Assembly (NCBI GenBank): GCA_903940225.1
Contig: CAJAKC010000045.1
Coordinates: 1 to 64,000, forward strand
Origin: an uncultured Microbacteriaceae bacterium
Lineage (GTDB): Bacteria; Actinomycetota; Actinomycetes; Actinomycetales; Microbacteriaceae
Length of the DNA stretch: 64,000 nucleotides
Direction: 5' to 3'
A program made the position numbers and the translations under genes. Under the pieces are notes generated by a model. That model saw nothing but the letters and a program-made list of their open reading frames with translations, had not been told where the DNA came from and did not search any database. This document shows positions 62,501 to 64,000 of this stretch, piece by piece (position 1 is the stretch's first letter; every line of letters starts with the position of its first letter).

Positions 62501-62529
62501 CAAAAAAAATGTTCGCTAGAGCGAACATT
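62501..62529 (-). terminator. Palindrome plus T8 upstream of surface-protein gene 2, downstream of aspS
   Basis: On the minus strand a 10-bp stem (AATGTTCGCT / AGCGAACATT) with a two-base centre merges into a run of eight T. It is 87 bases after the aspS stop and about 89 bases before the paralogue 2 start. It can end aspS transcripts. The same element at the same distance precedes paralogue 1. Confidence 0.75.
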
Positions 62530-62532
62530 TGG

Positions 62533-62605
62533 TATATACTGTTAGTGACCTTTTCGAAGGGGGTCAACTGAGTCGGTAGCCCAAGGCTATCGGCTCAGTT
62601 CTTTA
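62533..62605 (+). ncRNA. Possible small plus-strand RNA between the LAATG genes and aspS
   Basis: An extended -10-like box (TGGTATATACT, to 62540) is followed by two potential stems: GACC/GGTC around 62547-62565 and CTGAG...TAGCC-CAA-GGCTA...CTCAG (62568-62598), the latter followed by TTCTTT. That would be a complete 60-base transcript with its own terminator, antisense to none. No good -35 box is seen. It may instead be only a terminator-like structure downstream of aspS. Confidence 0.25.
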
Positions 62606-62615
62606 ACGCAAGCCT

Positions 62616-63956
62616 TTAGGGCAGCAAGCGGTTCGGGCCGCGGAACAGGTACGTCGTCTCGCGGATCGACGGCAGTCCCAGCAGCAACATGAGGAACCGG
62701 GCTAGGCCCATTCCGAACCCGCCGTGCGGGGGAACGCCGTGGCGGAAGAAGTCGAGATAGAAGTCGAGTTCCTCGGGGTCCAACCCTTTGTCTTTCGCCT
62801 GGCCGATGAGAACGTCGACGCGGTGTTCGCGCTGTGCGCCGGTCGAGATTTCGGTTCCGTTGAACAGCAGGTCGTACGAGTTGGTCAACTCGGGGTTACC
62901 CTCGTGGCGCATGTGATAGAACGGGCGAATCCCCGTGAAGTAGTCGGTGACGAACACGAACTCGTGGCCAAACTCTTCCTTGACGTACGCCGACAGCTGA
63001 CGCTCGCCCTCGGGATCCAGGTCGCCGTCGGCGCGGGGAACGGTGTATCCGCGACCCTTCAGAATCTCGTGCGCGTCGGCCAGTGAAATGCGCGGGAACG
63101 GCTGAGCCGGAACGGTGACCTCAACGCCGAAAGCCGTCTGAATTGCCTCCCCGTGCTTGTCCTTGACGGCGGTCAGACCGGCAACGATGACGGCTTCGTG
63201 CATCGCCATGACGTCCTCGTGGGAATCGACCCACGAGATTTCGGCGTCGACCGAGGTGAACTCGGTCGCGTGACGCGAGGTGAACGACGGATCGGCGCGG
63301 AAGGCCGGACCGATTTCGAAGATTGCACCGAAACCGGCTGGCTGCGCCATCTGCTTGAAGAACTGCGGGCTCTGCGCGAGGTACGCCTTCGTTTCGAAGT
63401 AGTCCATCTCGAATAGCTCGGCGCGCGATTCCGATGCACTGGCCATCAGCTTGGGCGTGTGCAGTTCGATGAACCCGTTGTCGACCCACCAGCACCGCAT
63501 CGCGTGTTCGAACGTGGTCTGCACGCGGAAGATGAGGTTCGCCTCGGGCCGGCGAAGGTCGAGGAATCGCCAATCCATGCGCTTGTCGCTCGACGAGTCG
63601 TCGGCGATCGGCGGTTCTGGCTCTGCCGCGGCGATGACGGTCAACGACTGAATCTTGACCTCGAGTCCGCCCAGCTTGACGCGCTCGTCGTGCACCAGTT
63701 CGCCGGTCACGGTGATGAACGTTCCCGCGTTGAGTGTTCCGATCAATTCGGTCAGGGCCATGCGCCCGGCCGAATCGGCGACCTCGGGGTCGATCTCGCG
63801 AACTGCCTTGGTGACCAACTGGACCGCCCCGGTTTCGTCGCGCAGAATGACGAACTGCACCGCCTTTTGATCGCGAACGGTGTCGACCCAACCGGCAACG
63901 ACGACAGCGCCCTCGGGGAGGGCGGACAGGGAGGAGACAGTTGAGCGGGTGGTCAT
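62616..63956 (-). CDS. aspS: Aspartyl-tRNA synthetase, archaeal genre (probably non-discriminating)
   Basis: The 446-residue protein lacks the large insertion of the usual bacterial AspRS (about 590 residues) and has archaeal/eukaryal-type sequence: RFLDLRRPE, the motif 2 region IFEIGPAFRADPSFTSRHATEFTSVD (read in parts), and motif 3 FGMGLARFLMLLLG. Such enzymes often charge both tRNA-Asp and tRNA-Asn, with the GatCAB amidotransferase making Asn-tRNA. The N-terminal OB-fold is VVAGWVDTVRDQKAVQFVILRD. ATG at 63956; nothing is seen in the last 44 bases upstream. Confidence 0.93.
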   Translation of the reverse strand: MTTRSTVSSLSALPEGAVVVAGWVDTVRDQKAVQFVILRDETGAVQLVTKAVREIDPEVADSAGRMALTELIGTLNAGTFITVTGELVHDERVKLGGLEVKIQSLTVIAAAEPEPPIADDSSSDKRMDWRFLDLRRPEANLIFRVQTTFEHAMRCWWVDNGFIELHTPKLMASASESRAELFEMDYFETKAYLAQSPQFFKQMAQPAGFGAIFEIGPAFRADPSFTSRHATEFTSVDAEISWVDSHEDVMAMHEAVIVAGLTAVKDKHGEAIQTAFGVEVTVPAQPFPRISLADAHEILKGRGYTVPRADGDLDPEGERQLSAYVKEEFGHEFVFVTDYFTGIRPFYHMRHEGNPELTNSYDLLFNGTEISTGAQREHRVDVLIGQAKDKGLDPEELDFYLDFFRHGVPPHGGFGMGLARFLMLLLGLPSIRETTYLFRGPNRLLP

Positions 63957-64000
63957 TGCTTAAGCGTATCGGGCGCGACTGCCCATAGTTTGCGCGGATA

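Noticed and set aside
61226-62526. GTTCGCT-N2-AGCGAAC palindromes as LexA/SOS boxes
   Set aside because: Gram-positive SOS boxes have CGAAC first and GTTCG second; here the order is inverted. A T-run follows, so terminator or attenuator fits better.
1-64000. CRISPR arrays, transposons, integrases or prophage
   Set aside because: No regularly spaced repeats, terminal inverted repeats with transposase, or phage structural genes were seen; the only phage-like gene is the orphan YqaJ nuclease.

Overview
The window is a 64 kb stretch of a high-GC actinobacterial chromosome. Gene order and content point to the Microbacteriaceae or a close relative: a split PurS/PurQ/PurL, DUF3073 beside purM, an SCP2-like gene beside purF, the tilS-hpt-ftsH-folE-folP-folB-folK-DUF3180-DUF2520-lysS-clpC order, a short archaeal-genre AspRS, and LAxTG-type sorting signals. 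The family is an inference from gene content; no rRNA or marker comparison was possible. There is no CRISPR array, transposase, integrase or prophage. Most of the window is core metabolism with several small accessory modules between.

Layout. 1-1418: end of an unrecognised protein with an acidic tail, chorismate mutase, and an orphan YqaJ/lambda-exonuclease-like nuclease. 1474-11225: de novo purine block (purL, purQ, purS, purC, purD on the minus strand; purF minus; purM plus), interleaved with an SGNH hydrolase, a possible 72-residue coupled gene, an SCP2-like protein, a small membrane protein and DUF3073. 11302-15694: a CrcB/Fluc fluoride-channel pair, a stand-alone TipAS-domain protein and an RND exporter. 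15691-19880: a compact unit of XRE-cupin regulator, cyclase-family hydrolase, NCS1 permease, ureohydrolase and SnoaL-like protein around a divergent promoter region. 19970-22507: cysK-cysE-acyltransferase and thioredoxin. 22536-25983: an unusual two-component system with a membrane partner. 26213-28408: DEAD-box helicase and a methyltransferase-like membrane protein.

28458-31543 is a reactive-sulfur module. It has a rhodanese lipoprotein divergent from a CstR-like repressor, a CoA-disulfide-reductase/rhodanese fusion, a 38-residue Cys-rich protein missed by length cut-offs, and a DUF4395 membrane protein. A palindromic operator overlaps both the promoter and the rhodanese start. 31615-33839: SSADH plus SDR. 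33836-41144: a tight minus-strand catabolic operon containing iolD but not iolE, iolB, iolC or a transporter. 41208-42217: PaiB-like flavoprotein and tRNA-Glu, tRNA-Asp, tRNA-Phe.

42362-55950 is housekeeping: M23 peptidase, ppa, tilS, hpt, ftsH, the folate operon, lysS, a 58-residue membrane protein, clpC and a short ArgA. 55999-58423 holds a secreted protein and a coupled 56-residue/TPR pair. After radA and tRNA-Ser(CGA) come two tandem LAATG-sorted surface proteins. Their 5' and 3' ends, including the terminator, are near-identical in DNA while their middles have diverged. aspS (archaeal genre) closes the window.
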